Below the pieces are notes generated by a model. It made no database searches. It had not been told where the DNA came from and worked only from the letters and a program-made list of their open reading frames with translations. The translations under genes were made by a program, and so were the position numbers. DNA of 64,000 bases, from positions 28,151,498-28,215,497 of the forward strand of contig NC_026660.2 of NCBI RefSeq assembly GCF_000004075.3. Reading direction: 5' to 3'. Shown here piece after piece: positions 51,222 through 64,000 of this stretch; the first letter of the stretch is position 1; each line of letters begins with the position of its first letter. This DNA comes from Cucumis sativus (Eukaryota > Streptophyta > Magnoliopsida > Cucurbitales > Cucurbitaceae).

Positions 51222-53273
51222 CCCTACCAATGCTGTGAATTAGAATAACTATACTAGCAAGCAAAAAGGAGTAATGGGTATGGTGACTGATTGTGAAGAT
51301 GTGGGAAAAAAAGAAGAGTATGAAAAAACAGAAGAAACTAAAATGAAATCGGAGAAGACAGAGTTGGGAGTAAAGACTAAGTCTGGAAGGAGAAAGCAGA
51401 TGGCAATCCATGGCAATGGCCGAGAAAGATGGTGCTGTGATCGATTTTCCTCCATTTGTGTGAGCTTCAAATACGCTGCCGATTCGAATTTGAAGGGAAA
51501 ATAAAATTTTCATTTTATATTAGTGCCAATATATATACACAAATTTAATTACATATAACAAAAGTATTAAAAACAATTAAACTAAACAACTTAATTACTA
51601 AGCTAATTAATATCTAATGGATAATTCCAAATTCTACTCTTTTTTCTTTACTTTATGAGCAAAATGATTTTATTATTATTTTTTTGGATAATAATTGTAG
51701 ATATGAAATTTCAAATTGTGATCATTGTGATGAATATTCTGCCTTTTATTTTAACCTTATTTTTCTAAAAAAAAAATTATTCCTTTGTAAAGTTTAGCAT
51801 TTACTTTAAAAAAATGTTTTCAATATTTTAATCAATTGTACTGTGGAAATCAGTCAAGCATTTTTTCCAACGTTACAAACTTCATCCTTACCCTTTTAGA
51901 TATAGAGTAATTAAATAAATTAGATTGAAAATGAGTATAGTAGAATTGGTCTCAATCAATTTTAATCTTTATACTTTAAAGAGAACAAATTTAGTACATG
52001 TACTTTTAATATATCTAAGTTATGATTTTCTTTTTTAGAATTGGCTAAATAATAATAAGAAGAAAATTTATTATAAATGATAAAATTAGTAAAAATATTT
52101 ACAAATATATCAAAATATCAAATCCTAAGGTCTATTAAAAAGTTTGTTATATTTTTTTGTAAATATTTTGGTTTATTTGGTTGAATTCGAGAATGTTGTT
52201 AATAATAATTATCATTTAGAATAAAAGGTGATGTGAACATATTTTAAAAATTTGTAGAAGAAATAGTACTTGAAACTAATATTTTTATTTGGAAAAAGTC
52301 AACATTAAACTTAGAGACTATTTTTAAAAATTAATATTTTTTTGGTATCCATAAGATATTTTTTATAACTTATCACTTGAATTCTTAGTTAAACTAAACA
52401 AATAATTTTGGGAAGTGAAAAAGCGAAATAGTTAGCCAATGAAACTTAAATTTGGTATCCATTTATTAATTTTATAATGGTTAATTAATCAAATTCTATA
52501 GTTACATTTACTTACATAATGAATGAATTCCACCTTTGAATATTCAAATTCCAAATCTTTGTAAATAAATATTTGTTCTGGTCTCCAGCATTAAATTTTT
52601 CTGCTAATTAGAACTTATTTCTAAATTTGATACCAAACTCAACACATTAAAATTAGAACACCAAGTTGACATAATATTAAGAAAAGTGATATTTTTTAAT
52701 GGAAAAAACAAAAAGCTGAGTTATAGAAAGGCCATATTCCATCATTTTATTGCCATTTCAACGTTCATTCATTTTTGCTCTATTTAAAGTTGTAAACTTT
52801 GCTCACTAAAACCCAAGTGGAAAGTATATATCAGTATTTTCCCTTTCCCCAACCATTTACAACCTGAATTATATTCATAACCATAAAAATCCTAAAATAC
52901 AAAATTCACAAAGAATGATAAAGTTACAGAGAGGGAGTGGGGGAAGGAATATCCTCTATGCTGTGATGCACAATAAGTTACATTTTTGGCAATCGATCCC
53001 AAATTTGATATGCAGTTGACTCATTACTCGAAGACCAGCTTGGCTTGTGATTCCTCATAATCCTGTAAAAACACCATTAACGGATCTATTTAAGCTTACT
53101 AGATATTTCCTTTTAAGTTTATTTTCTATTTAAATTCATGGGGTTTCCTCGAAACTACGTACTTTTTGTTCTAATTCAGGATTAAGAAACATCAGAATTA
53201 TACATATAACAATGCGTTTCAACTTACTTATAGGGAAAAGATGACTTCTTCTTGTATACAATTATGTAAATGA
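51222..53273. other. TST promoter region and PIRL 3' flank
   Basis: The right of the TST start codon is its 5' UTR and promoter. About 51500-52700 is AT-rich with nothing recognised. About 52850-53270 is probably the PIRL 3' UTR. An acceptor-like TTTACAG on the minus strand at about 53063-53069 suggests a possible 3' UTR intron. Confidence 0.45.
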
Positions 53274-55192
53274 TTAAGCCCTCATGTGGTTTATTGGATC
53301 ACTCTGCCTTTGGTTTGAATTGCATGAGTTGAACATATGCCACCACCTCCTTTTTCTTCGCTTAACTGGTTCTGTTCTGACATTTCTATTCTCATGTAGA
53401 TCAATCATGTATTGAACAACAGCCTGAGATTTGGTGATAGTAAAAGGCAATGAGTTAGTTGGACAATTCCAGATCGTGTAAACAGTTTGTTAGAAGAGAA
53501 CGTCAAGTAGCGTTCTTTACCTGTGCGCCTTTTTCGAATATATGTCTTGGGGGTACTTCGAAAGGATTCTCTTCTGCTCGGAGGACTCGAAGGCGAGTCA
53601 GCATTCTGAAGGAATCAGGAAGAAACCGTATCTGGTTATTGCTAATATTCAGTTCTTCGAGCATTTCTAGGTTCCCGATAGACTTAGGAAGCGATTGCAG
53701 ATCAGCAAAGTTGTTTCCGATGTTCATCTTGACAAGGTTGGTGGCAAAACATAAGCTCTCTGGCACAGATTCAAGCTCATTGAAACTTACATCAAGCTCC
53801 CTCAGATTGGCAAGAGAGGCCATGGTTGTTGGCAATTGTTTGATGTTATTGTAACGTACAGACAATATCTCTAGAGTCTCAATCTTTCCTACGGCTTCAG
53901 GCAGTGCTTTAAGCCGGTTATAATCAGCAGTCAGCTCACGTAGAGACGCACACCGACCAATCGTATGAGGGATCTCCTCAATATTATTGGTTTCCAAATT
54001 CAATTTTCTCAACTTCACAAGATTACCAATGGATTCCGGAAGTGAAGTGAGCATATTTGAACTGAGATCAAGCTCCTCAAGATGAATCAGCTTCCCAAAA
54101 GAAACAGGCAGAGATACTAATTGGTTTCCCCTGAGGTCCAAATAGACCAAACTAGCAAGATCTGTGAATGAGCTTGGAAGTTCACTGAGCTTGTTGGCAT
54201 GTAAATCCAATTTCTCCAATTGGGAAAGAGCTCCAATGGCTTCTGGCAGAGTTGCCAGACGATTCTCAGATAAATCTAAAGAAACCAAATTAGTCAACTT
54301 CCCTATAGACTCAGGAAGCCATTCTACTTGGTTCATCAGCTTGTTTCTTAGATCAAGAGCGCTACTTCCTTTCTTTGCTTTCTCAATAACACTAGCCAGA
54401 GCCATTAAATTATACTTTTCACCATTTTCACCTATGCATACAAAAAGACTTCTTGTTAAAACGAAAATGTTGGAAGAATGGAAAAATGGAGCTTTATTCA
54501 ATCAAAACTAGAAAATGAGACTACCCACCTGAAGAAGTTGCAAGTTTTAAGGATGGATCTCTTATAAGGGGTGAAGAAGAAACGCCTGGTCTAGCTCCAA
54601 ATCCATCCATATAAGACGCTGGCTGGCCTTTTGGGATATAACTGTCATCTCTAGAGAATAATGGAGTGGTGGATTTTGTGGGTCCTTTCTCAGAATTGTA
54701 CAACAAGCTTGAAGGGGTTGTGGTTGAAGTACTGACACTCCCAGAAATAGAAGGAACAGCTGAGCTTCTATTCAAATTAGTGGTAGAAGATGAATAGAAA
54801 GAAGAGGAGACGGCATTGGGAGTTTGTGCTGAGATTGAAGGAGGAGTAGAAACACACTTTGAAGCTCTTTGAAGCAATTCGTCGAACAGGTAATAGACAT
54901 CTTCAATTTCCAGCAATTTCAATGCTTCCCATTTATCTTCTTTGCTTTTGAAAGCGATGAAATTCCTTTGCATCTCGAGCAAGATCTGGAAAAGCTCTTC
55001 TGGGACTTCTTGATTCTTCGTTTGTCTTTCAATGGCTTCGAGTTTCATTTGGACTTCTTTATCTACATTGCTGATTAGAACTCTAGCCCCTTCAACTTCT
55101 TCAATTCCAGGTCTGAGAGGCAAAGATCTGTGGAGTTTCATAATCTCATCCACCACTTCTTGTGTTGTTTTAGGAGAAATTGACACCTCCAT
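53274..55192 (-). CDS. PIRL: Plant intracellular Ras-group-related LRR protein (PIRL)
   Basis: Three exons: 54529-55192, 53521-54431, 53274-53423; 574 aa. The N-terminal part (about 1-120) is helical and charged, followed by a Ser/Thr-rich linker (about 120-220). About 11-12 leucine-rich repeats of 23 residues (about 245-510) have the SHOC2/Ras-suppressor pattern LxxLDLSxNxLxxLPxxIGxL. The C-terminus is basic (VKRRKRRWWHMF). PIRLs are a plant-specific cytosolic LRR class resembling animal SHOC2; known members act in pollen and gametophyte development, with unclear biochemistry. There is no signal peptide or membrane segment, so this is not a receptor. The long N-terminus fits the PIRL4/PIRL5 subgroup, an inference from architecture. 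The last intron (53424-53520) is short. Confidence 0.9.
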
Positions 55193-58100
55193 TTCCTCCC
55201 AAAATTCAATTTAATCTCTAAAACACCGACAAATACCCAAAATTAAACAACCCTTCAAGAGTTGAAAAAATCCATTATTTTTCTTTCTTCTTTCTTTTGA
55301 CCGAAACCAACGAAAAAGAAGCCTTAGATCCACAAACAAGAAAGACAGATTGACCTACTGAACAGAAAAAAAAATAAAAATAAAAAGTTCTTTAAATTCC
55401 GAAAGAAATTAAATTAAGCCACCCGTTCCTCACTACACCAAAAACTTCAATCAACTAACAAAAAAACAGCAACAACAAGAACAAGAAGAAGAACAACAAC
55501 ACACAGAAAAGAACAAAACCCCACAAAGATCAAGAAAAAACCGCAGAACTTAAAAAGTTTAAAAGATTAGAGGAAGAAGTTCACAAAATGGGGGAAAACG
55601 AACAACCCCACTTGAAATTCAACAGAAAAAGAGTAGATTAGTGGAAATGGGTAATGGGGGAAAGAGAAAAGCCGAAGAATACAGCGAAATTGAGATGGGT
55701 TTTGGAAGAGAAAAACGAGCGCCAACAGAGAACTGCAAAAAATAAATTAAAAAAAAAAAAGAAAGATAAAAAAGATATATGGATTGTGAATTGATAAATG
55801 AGAATGATTCAATTGAATATATATTCACCGATACCTTTTAAATTAGATTCAGTTTGAGGTGTGGGCTTCCAATGTTTTACATTACAAATCCAGCTATTTC
55901 CATGCTGCCCTCTGCCCCGTTGTTTAACCGTTTGTTCTTCTGTCCTCAATGCTATATTTATATAATATGTATATATACACACACATACATACACATATAT
56001 ATATATATGATATATTTATATCTGATGATGATTTTTGTACACTTGATGAGATTGACGATAGAGTTTATAGGATACGTAATGTTGTTAATTTGAAAGTGAT
56101 GGGAAAGGACTTAATAATATAATGATCAAATGTTAATAGGATATATATGTGTGTAATATTTATTTAGTCTTTTTCATGATGGTGAAGAGAGAAGTAAATT
56201 TTAGAGATGAAGTTGACTAAAGAGTTGGACATTATGATTTGGTTCAAACTTTAATGTTATGATTAAATAAATAGTTAGTGAGTTTTTCATTATGAAGTTT
56301 GTTAAGAGTAATGAGAAGTATGACAATAATGTTAAAATCAATGTATTTTCTATCCTGATTTCTTCACCTTGACCTCAATTACTATATAGTGTTAGAGTAG
56401 ACTTATGATTCACCCCTTTCATTTACATACATGCACATACGCATACATACGTGTATATAATTTTAAATTTTTTTAGGTTTACGAATTGATAACCTTTTTA
56501 ATTAAAGTAAAATGATCCACTGATTATCATCTAAATGTCAATGATCTAATCATCAATCCTACGATTATTAGACTAACTAAAATAATAAGAATAAATTTTA
56601 GAAACGGAGAATTAACCCTAAATTATTTTATTAACGTTCATAAAAAGTAGAGTGAAAAAACTGCGTCTAATTTTTAAAATAAACAAAATATAAATTTAAA
56701 CACACTTTATGAATTGAGTCATCGTTAGTGAATCATGATAATCGTACGCACCTTATTATCTTAGAGTATTAATGAGATTAGATCAAAATTGAATTACTAT
56801 TTTTATCGAAGGTTGAATTATAAAATTCATTTCGGGAAGTAAACTTTTATTCGTGTGTGTAATTATAAGTTTTTAGGTTTTAATTTTATGATCTACTAAA
56901 CATTTTTTTTTTTTAACGAAGAATTACCACGTGATTATATATAGTTTTGAAAGATGAGTAAGAGATTACACACAATTGAAAATTCAATGATTAGACACTC
57001 TTTAACTCAATGAATCTATTAGATACAAAATTAACTCAATCAATCTATTATATACAAAATTAATAGTTTAGAGATTTATTACACTTTTGAATATCAAAAT
57101 TTTAGTTGATACAAAATTACAAATTTAGATACCTATTAGACTATTTTAAAATATATAGATTGAATACAAAATTCAAAATTCAAAAACTTACTAGATAATG
57201 CAAACTCTCAAAGTGTATAAACCTTAGATCAAATCTACTTTTCGAATTAACCCTCGTTAACGAATTTGGATAGTTTTTTTATATTTACATTTTCTTTACA
57301 CTGTTGATCTACTCATATTGCTACCCACACGAATATATATACAAATTTTGCTTTTGGTTTTAATGAATTGGGATGAGATGTGATAGAGACTTTGGTGAGT
57401 AATGAAGGGAAGAAAAAAAGATCCATTGTCGAGGAGTTTGAGCATTTCCTCTTCAACGTTGTGTGTTGAGTTAGGAAAATTAATTAACGTAGCTTTCACA
57501 TCACCATTGATATCTTATAGACGGTTGGATGTATAATAAAACCATATATTTTAAATAAAGTTTGAAAAAATTTAATTTTTAAAGAATGTATGAATTAAAA
57601 TCGTAAACTTAAATTAGTTTTCACCCTTTTTTTAGATTTGGATTGAAAAGTATAATGTGAGTAATTTAATTATTTTCACTTAAACTTTTAAAGTGAAAAT
57701 TTTGAAAGTTTCATAAGATGTAAATTCTTTTATAAAAAAAAATGAATAGTTGAGTTGGGATGAGGGAAGAGTGTGACAGGCGTTTCTAATTGGTTTGTGA
57801 CGGATGAGGTCTGAAAGGTTTATTCTTTTTTCTTCTTCCTTTACACAAACTCAACACCACACATCGCTGTTCTCAAATAACAACAAAAGCTGTCTTCATG
57901 TGCTAATGTTTATGCCAATAACCATTTCTATTTAAACACTTATTATATATATAGAATATATATACACTTTTTAAAAGTGTTTCGTTTTAATAATATACAT
58001 CAACTTGAGTTGAGCTATATATATATTCATAAGAAGGTTCGTTAGATTGGAAGAACAACATTTTTTATACTAATAATTTATGATATTGTTTTAGAAAATA

Positions 58101-60759
58101 AACGATACTACAAGTAAGAGTCCAAACATATTATCTTAAGATAAAAGTAAAGTAAATCATCTAAGATAAGAGGTAGAAAGTTGACGACTATGATTTTAAA
58201 CTTCGAAACGAACCTCGACAAAGTCATGGACTCAAAGCTAAGTAATTGGGGGAATTGTGTCTTAATATTATTCCAAACTTTTCAAAATGTAACATGGGAA
58301 AAGAAGAGGAAGAAAAGCATAAAATGAAAAACTTTTATTGTTTGTGGACTTTTTGAAAATATAGTTTTTAAGGGACAGAAAAGTCTTAAAAGTAAATAAT
58401 ATATTTTTGTTTTTTATATAACAAAAAGAAAACTTTAATTTCCCAAAGTGATTTCCCTAAACAGCAATCTCATGCATCATATCAAAATTTGAAGATCTTT
58501 TTGTTGGATCCATTGGAAAGGATATGTTATGTTCTGAATCAATAATTAATTCTTCTTATATTAATATTTTGTATAAATAGGGCCCTTCATCTTCACTTTT
58601 GTCCCTTAATTAATCTATCTTAATTTTTAAATAATTCTAATATCAATATCCCACTTACTATATTAATTCTTCCATCTTCTCGATTCAACTAACATAACCT
58701 AAAACTATCTACTTCAGAGTTTGAAATTCAATCTCCTATATATAAAAAAAAAATACATCATATGACAAAAACATTTAGAAAAAGTAACCCACGACACATT
58801 TTTGTGTGTGCATATTACGAATATGAAAAATATGACAAGTAATTAATAATATCAAACGGCTATTGAATGGTTATATACTTTTATATTTGCTACTTTTACA
58901 AATTGTTGCATGGGCTCTATTAAGTAAGTAATATAATGCTTTAAAAGAGAACTAGAGTATATATATTTTTTTCTAAGCTGATTTTAATGATTATTTTTGA
59001 TATTTTTCTACGATAGTAGAAAAGATATCGTTGGTTGAAAGACTATCGATTCACCGCTTATATCGATTTAAGAAGGAAATGAATTTAAGAAGAAAGGGAA
59101 TCACATGTGTGGGAGATGGAAATGGAGGGTGAGGAGTGGCAAAAAGAGATGTCGTCATTGTCTGAAAAGAAGACAGCGAGAGTCAGTGGTGGGTGGTGTG
59201 GAGAAAGGAGTGCCTTTGGTGACCATCATACGCTGACGGACCAATCAGATAGGAGAACTAGAAAAATATTAGAAGTTAATTTTTTTTTTAAAAAAAAGGG
59301 GTATCCACGTGTCCATCTTTTGCTGGACGACACGTGTTGGTTGTTGCGCTCACCATTCCTGCCAACCCTATCCAGCTGTCACCCTTGTTCACGCTATAAC
59401 CGTTTCTTTATCTCCTCTTTTTCATGACACATCGGCCTCCAAATCATTTTTCTTTTCAAGATTTTTTTAAACTATAAATACGTTGAATTACACGTCACTG
59501 TCTAATAACTGCTTTAATCTTTTTAGTTTTCTATCTAATAAAAATACTTTTAATTTTAACTAAACCCAAGTTGCTAACTATCATTAACATATGCATCAAT
59601 TTGACTTCTATTTGTATTTACTGCATACAAACTTATACCAATGTTAAAATTCAAACATCAAACTTATATAATTGCAACGGTAGTCTTAGTCTTGATCTAA
59701 AATCTTATATATTAGATGTATTATGAGAAAGAAAGAAAGAAAGAAAGAAAGAAAAAAAGATGGACATTAATTGTGAAGGACTGGGTCACGTGGGGTGTTA
59801 TCTGGTATGTCGCTGCTACACGCTACAATGCACAAACAAAAACAACCTTCAGATCACAATATCACATGCTATAGAGATTGGCTTAATGCTCCTAAATCAA
59901 ATTCCTTGATGGAACTTGTCCCCTTCCCCAACCCCACAATCCCCCAACTTCATTTCTTCATTCACCATTTTCCTCTTCCCTTAACAAATCATAATCATCA
60001 ATCAATTCTCTCCACTACTAATAATAACAATATTAACTGTTTTTGTCTTCTACTTTCACAGTTCAAACTACTTCCTGCTACTGCTAATAAATCTAATCAT
60101 AATTCTACTGTAATACACTAACAAAAAAAAAAAAAAAAAAAGAAGAAATGAGATACTCGTCAAAATCCATACAATAAATCTATATAATCGTCGTTTTCTT
60201 ATAAACATAGATAGTTTAAGTACCAAAAGAGGCAAGAGTCTAATGCATAGTAGTACACTAGTAGTTGTGATTGGTTGTTTCTGGGACGCTTTATCATCTT
60301 CTTCAATACAAAATCAATACATCCAAAGAGACATTGGCTTCTTTTTATACTGTGATTCGGTTTCAGATGGCGTTTGGTGTTGCTTACAGGTATGGCTGTT
60401 AATGAACTTATCGGCTTTGACAGTTTGAGCCCACCATGAGTAAAGGCTGAAGAGGGATGGTGATGATGATGATATGAAATGGACTTCCATTTTGTTTTTT
60501 GTTTTGGAAGGGAAATACTTCCTCATGACAATGCCTCTTTTTAAGGTATTACAAAGTCTCTTGTACTCAACTGCTGGCCTCCTCGACAAAATCCGAGTCC
60601 CTTTCGTCCTTCTTCATCTAGTTAGTCAGATAATATGATTATCAGGACTTGAAATGCTAAAAAAAGTATCCCCCACATAAGTCCAGCTAATCAGTCAGAA
60701 ATATCAGAAGTTGGAATAATACTAAAAACATCCCCGCATCAGTCCATAAGTCACTTCCT
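55193..60759. other. Gene-poor DNA with a promoter-like cluster
   Basis: 55193-55850 is PIRL 5' UTR and promoter (A-rich). 55970-56000 has CA/TA microsatellites. 56100-59000 is AT-rich with nothing recognised. 59100-59500 is less AT-rich and promoter-like (CCAAT at about 59240, a G-box pair, TATAAATA at 59473-59480), yet no convincing gene follows on the plus strand. A GAAA microsatellite lies at about 59729-59758 and an A20-like run at about 60122-60140. About 60400-60759 is probably TRAPPC11 3' UTR. Confidence 0.5.
59306..59336. promoter_or_regulatory. Inverted pair of G-box / ABRE-type motifs
   Basis: CACGTGTCC (59306-59314) and GGACGACACGTG (59325-59336) form an imperfect dyad around a 10-bp centre. 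Each holds a CACGTG core with the flanks of ABA-response elements. A third CACGTG occurs at 59787-59792, and CACGTCAC lies at about 59491-59498, just after TATAAATA at 59473. Such cores bind bZIP (ABF/HY5) and bHLH (PIF) factors. The regulated transcript is unknown. Confidence 0.45.
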
Positions 60760-63700
60760 TCAAGAAAGGCTGGTGGATACTGGACCACAAGTCTCTGGTC
60801 CTGCGTCTCCATTCTTAGCCAACTCACAAGGGGGTTTTGATGGAAACACAAACACAGTAGATTCAGCCATTGATGGCTGAAAGCTAGCAGAATATCTTGC
60901 TGAGGTTAAAGTAAATCTGGGCAACTGTAGCATACCTGAAGCCAAAGGAACCAGCTTGTAGCTAAGGATGTGCTCGGATTTAGGAAGTATTGAAATTGTA
61001 TCATCATGAGAACCAGATATCACAAAACTCTGTACATCTGCTAAAGAAAACTTGATTTCTTGTAATAACTTGGATTGATTTTTAATCTTTATAAAGTATG
61101 TGAATGGTTCTCCAAGGATGGCATAAGGAGGACTCTCCATGCACACGATTAAAGGTGAAAACTCTATATCTACATCAGGAAGCCTCTGCGTGGTCAAGAC
61201 TGAAGCAATATTAGAATCATGTTGGTCTTTAGTCCTCGAGTATCTTTTCCACCTAAGTAACACATTTCCTAACCTAATCTTTGATGAATTTATCTCAGAA
61301 GTGACAGTGAAAACCTTCTTAAATTCTTCCCCAGGCACAAGAAGAGCCCGGTCTACAAGGTTGCTGCTAGCAGTTTGTATGGAACATGACTTTTCTTCAA
61401 TCTCGTCATTATCTGCTTCAATTGACATGGATACTAGTTGCAGTGGGACCTCGGTGCAATTCCGGGCACTGATCACAAGTACGCAAGGTTCGTTTAGAGG
61501 CAGAGATAGTGACTGGTCAGATGGAGGGTTTGCTTTAGTCCTTGAAAGCAACAACGGGTCCCACCGGAAAGGCAGCAAAAAGTGATGACCAATTGTGACG
61601 GCAGGCTTTCCGTCAATCTGCAAGCTCCTGTGGACATTGATTTTTTGAGCATTTGGTTCATTGCTAAGTGGAGAATAACCCAGGGATACATAAAGCATAA
61701 TGGGCTTAGGTCGATGCCACTTAATTTGCAGTTTGCAGGACCAAGACTCTCCACTTTTTAGAAATGGAACAGAAATCAATCCAAAGGACTGTTTAATCTT
61801 CATTTCTTCATCGGAGATCAAATGTGATTCTGCACCATCTTCAACACAAGAAATGCCAAGAAGCTCAACATGATGGCTATCAGCAATGTGTTCTGTTTCC
61901 CTTGGGCTAAATAAACCACCTCCTCGCACATCAACCAGGTTGATCTTCAACTCACCAGCGTGGATATCAGGACCCTTGGAGACTACTGTTACAGGTACAA
62001 TGAAAGTCTCTCCAACTAATGCAGGGGTAGAAGCACTTAAAGTAAGATCTACTTCTGGGTCAAGTTCTTCAACCTGGATTGACCTCAGGCCAGAAAAGGC
62101 TAGAGCAGGATCCTTGGTTGGGAGTGTCTCCACATGATCTTCAAACTTCCAGAGAGGTAAATCATCCATTGAAACAGGGCTTTCAGCTCTGCAACAAATT
62201 GTAAAGTTTGGTCGTATCTTTGCAATAACAGAGGTGCATTCAAGTTTCCCACTTTGATCTGAAGGGAAAAAAAAACATTAGCGTAATCCTCTAAATTATA
62301 GCCACATTATCATCAATATGCATACATGCATAAATATACATGTTATTCTCTCTCTCTCACTCCCTCCCACGCACACATGTATCAAAAATAGCAATCTACT
62401 AACAAAAACATAACCTCTTGGATCACGACATGCAGAGGAAAAAAAACTGAAATAGTTCATATATTCAGAATGTAGTAAGATGAGACAATGATAACAATAT
62501 CACATATCCAATCATGCCAGGATAAAAAAAAATTGATTCTAACATAAATATATGTCCAAGGTTTCATCTCCTTCCGAATATCCAGTATTTTGGAACAATT
62601 ATGAACCTTAATAATAATAAAAATAAATAAATAAATAAAATCGTACACACTTTGCAGAGCCGTTAGGAACATGATAATTGATATAAAATCAAAATCCCCC
62701 TAGGCTTCATGGGCATACCAGAATCTCACCTCTTTTTTTTGGGTATATCTTAACCTCTTTGATTTGATGTCTGTTTACCATTAAAAAGAAAATGAAAAAG
62801 AAAGAGATAGAAAACTAACATACAATAAAAAATTCAAGAACTCGTGAGAAAGAATCTAAGTTACCAGATTTTATTTGATATGTCATCCGTAGCCATTTAT
62901 TTGAGGAAAGTGCAAGAGAAGGAGCTTGCTCAACTCTGTTATCATGTTGATCACCCTCCATCATAGCAGAAGGAAGTCTTTCAGCATTCATTATGATAAA
63001 GTTACACTCTGGTTGATTAAATTGAACTTCTAATTGATCAAGTTCAATGGTAAGGGGCAAGTGAGATAGAAGTGACACGGTAATCAAAGTAGTCATCCCG
63101 GGCTTGATTACTTGTTCATGAAAAGCAACTGAAGCAAGAAGTACTAATCTAAGAGGGCTCACTAGATCAATTTCAAGATGTACAGGATTGTCTCCTGTTA
63201 CTTTGAGCTCTTTGCCATGTTCAACTGAGGTCAATACTGATTTTTCATGAACGAGATTAAATACTTCGTTGTGGATTTTTTCCCTCTGTTCTAGAGTTGC
63301 GGGGCCCACTGGGCAGCAATCTTGGGATCTGAGAGAGAGCATATGAAAATCAGATGATATGGGCAGTGCAGCCATTTCAAGAGAGTACTCCAAATAATCT
63401 TTCACAGTACCATGTTTCCTAGACAACTCTCGCAGGTAACCAAGGACTTCCCATAACAAAGTGGCCCATCCCTCTCTCCTATATAAACTCGCAACACTGT
63501 CAAAATGTTTTTTTGCATCTTCTAAATCATCCATTGCATAATGCTCTTTAGCTATCTGGAATGCACAAAAGGAGCTCGTTCTCTGGGCTTTGGCATGACT
63601 ATATGACTCGTAAGCTTTTTTGAGAAGAGTAATCATCTTTAATGGATCTTGATGTTTTTTCTCTTCGGCAATGGTATTGTTCAAAAACTCTTCATCGGTA

Positions 63701-64000
63701 ACACTGCATGTACAAGACAAGTTAAGGTTTGGGTATAACGATTATATATAAATGATCAATTGAGAACTTACTTCTTCAGTACTTACGTTTGCATAACCAT
63801 TACATCAACTTGTTCACGTAACCTAGAATACTGCCCCACATATACTGATGGCACCAAAGACTCAGTAGTTTTTTCCAATTCATCCGCATTAATATACATT
63901 GACAACATAAACTCAAAAGATGATCTCTTCTGCTTCAGATAATTAGCAGCTAACTGTTTCAAGAGTAAATTTCTGAATCAAATACATTACCTTCCTGACT
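60760..64000 (-). CDS. TRAPPC11: TRAPPC11 (foie gras-type TRAPP subunit), C-terminal part
   Basis: Partial gene; the 5' half lies beyond the right edge. Exons here: end of one exon at 63991-64000, then 63787-63953, 62865-63703 and 60760-62258, with consistent phases and a TGA at 60760. About 835 residues are visible. The first part (LAANYLKQKRSSFEFML, later FQIAKEHYAMDDLEDAKKHFDSVASLYRREGW) is the helical foie-gras region with TPR-like pairs. The remainder is a string of beta-sandwich segments typical of the gryzun/TRAPPC11 C-terminus (VPVTVVSKGPDIHAGELKI; CVLVISARNCTEVPLQL). In plants this subunit belongs to the TRAPP tethering complexes acting at the trans-Golgi network in secretion. There are no signal peptide or membrane segments in the visible part. 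The final exon of about 1.5 kb is unusually large for this gene-rich stretch. Confidence 0.92.

Noticed and set aside
53459-53854. Plus-strand open frame of 131 codons opposite the PIRL leucine-rich repeats
   Set aside because: Antisense shadow produced by the regular LRR codon pattern; the minus-strand protein is clearly real.
59807-60121. Plus-strand open frame of 104 codons downstream of the G-box cluster
   Set aside because: Low-complexity Asn/Pro/His-rich sequence from microsatellite-like DNA, with no recognisable domain. It could be transcribed but is not supported as a gene.
60314-60589. Minus-strand open frame of about 91 codons beyond the TRAPPC11 stop
   Set aside because: It lies in the probable TRAPPC11 3' UTR, has no family resemblance and is not needed to complete the protein.

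Overview
This window is nuclear DNA of a flowering plant (eudicot). It is AT-rich, its genes are split by GT-AG introns, and every recognisable protein belongs to a plant family (MLO, GLR, RKD, TST, PIRL, plant IRE1, SRPK). Gene content, spacing and repeat style suggest a cucurbit, but that is an inference and was not tested.

Layout. 1-3295: AT-rich non-coding DNA with a small MITE-like element and a CGCG palindrome. 3296-3916 (+): single-C2H2 zinc-finger repressor with EAR motifs. 4589-7452 (-): tandem F-box/DUF295 pair, one intact and one decapitated by a deletion of about 170 bp. 8849-11816 (+): SR-protein kinase (SRPK). 14451-16159 (+): hnRNP F/H-like two-RRM protein. 17858-18641 (+): RWP-RK (RKD) transcription factor. 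19083-26792 (-): 20-exon SAC-domain phosphoinositide phosphatase of the RHD4/SAC7 type. 29671-32964 (+): clade-3-type glutamate receptor-like channel. 33228-37646 (-): the ER-stress sensor kinase/RNase IRE1. 38429-38631: displaced fragment of the IRE1 luminal domain. 38640-43742: long AT-rich gene-free stretch. 43743-48201 (+): 15-exon MLO seven-transmembrane protein. 48498-51221 (-): tonoplast sugar transporter (TST/TMT). 53274-55192 (-): PIRL leucine-rich-repeat protein. 55193-60759: gene-poor DNA with a promoter-like G-box cluster. 60760-64000 (-): 3' part of TRAPPC11, running off the right edge.

Exon-intron models were rebuilt by hand from splice sites and frame continuity. For the multi-exon genes all junction phases close, giving 444 aa (SRPK), 263 (hnRNP), 201 (RKD), 596 (SAC), 932 (GLR), 898 (IRE1), 560 (MLO), 722 (TST) and 574 (PIRL). 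The genes do not form a pathway; this is ordinary euchromatin. Several encode endomembrane or membrane-signalling proteins (SAC/RHD4, IRE1, TRAPPC11, TST, MLO, GLR), probably by chance.

The most unusual structure is at the IRE1 locus. Its last exon, the preceding splice acceptor and the 3' flank have been copied in inverted orientation into its own last intron (arms 33009-33397 and 33486-33851, loop of about 88 bp). The primary transcript should therefore be able to fold into a long hairpin over the exon that completes the RNase domain. The same locus carries a tandem duplication that copies a 3' splice site (34826-34979), a 67-bp tandem repeat, a GC-AG intron and the stray luminal-domain fragment, so it has been rearranged repeatedly.
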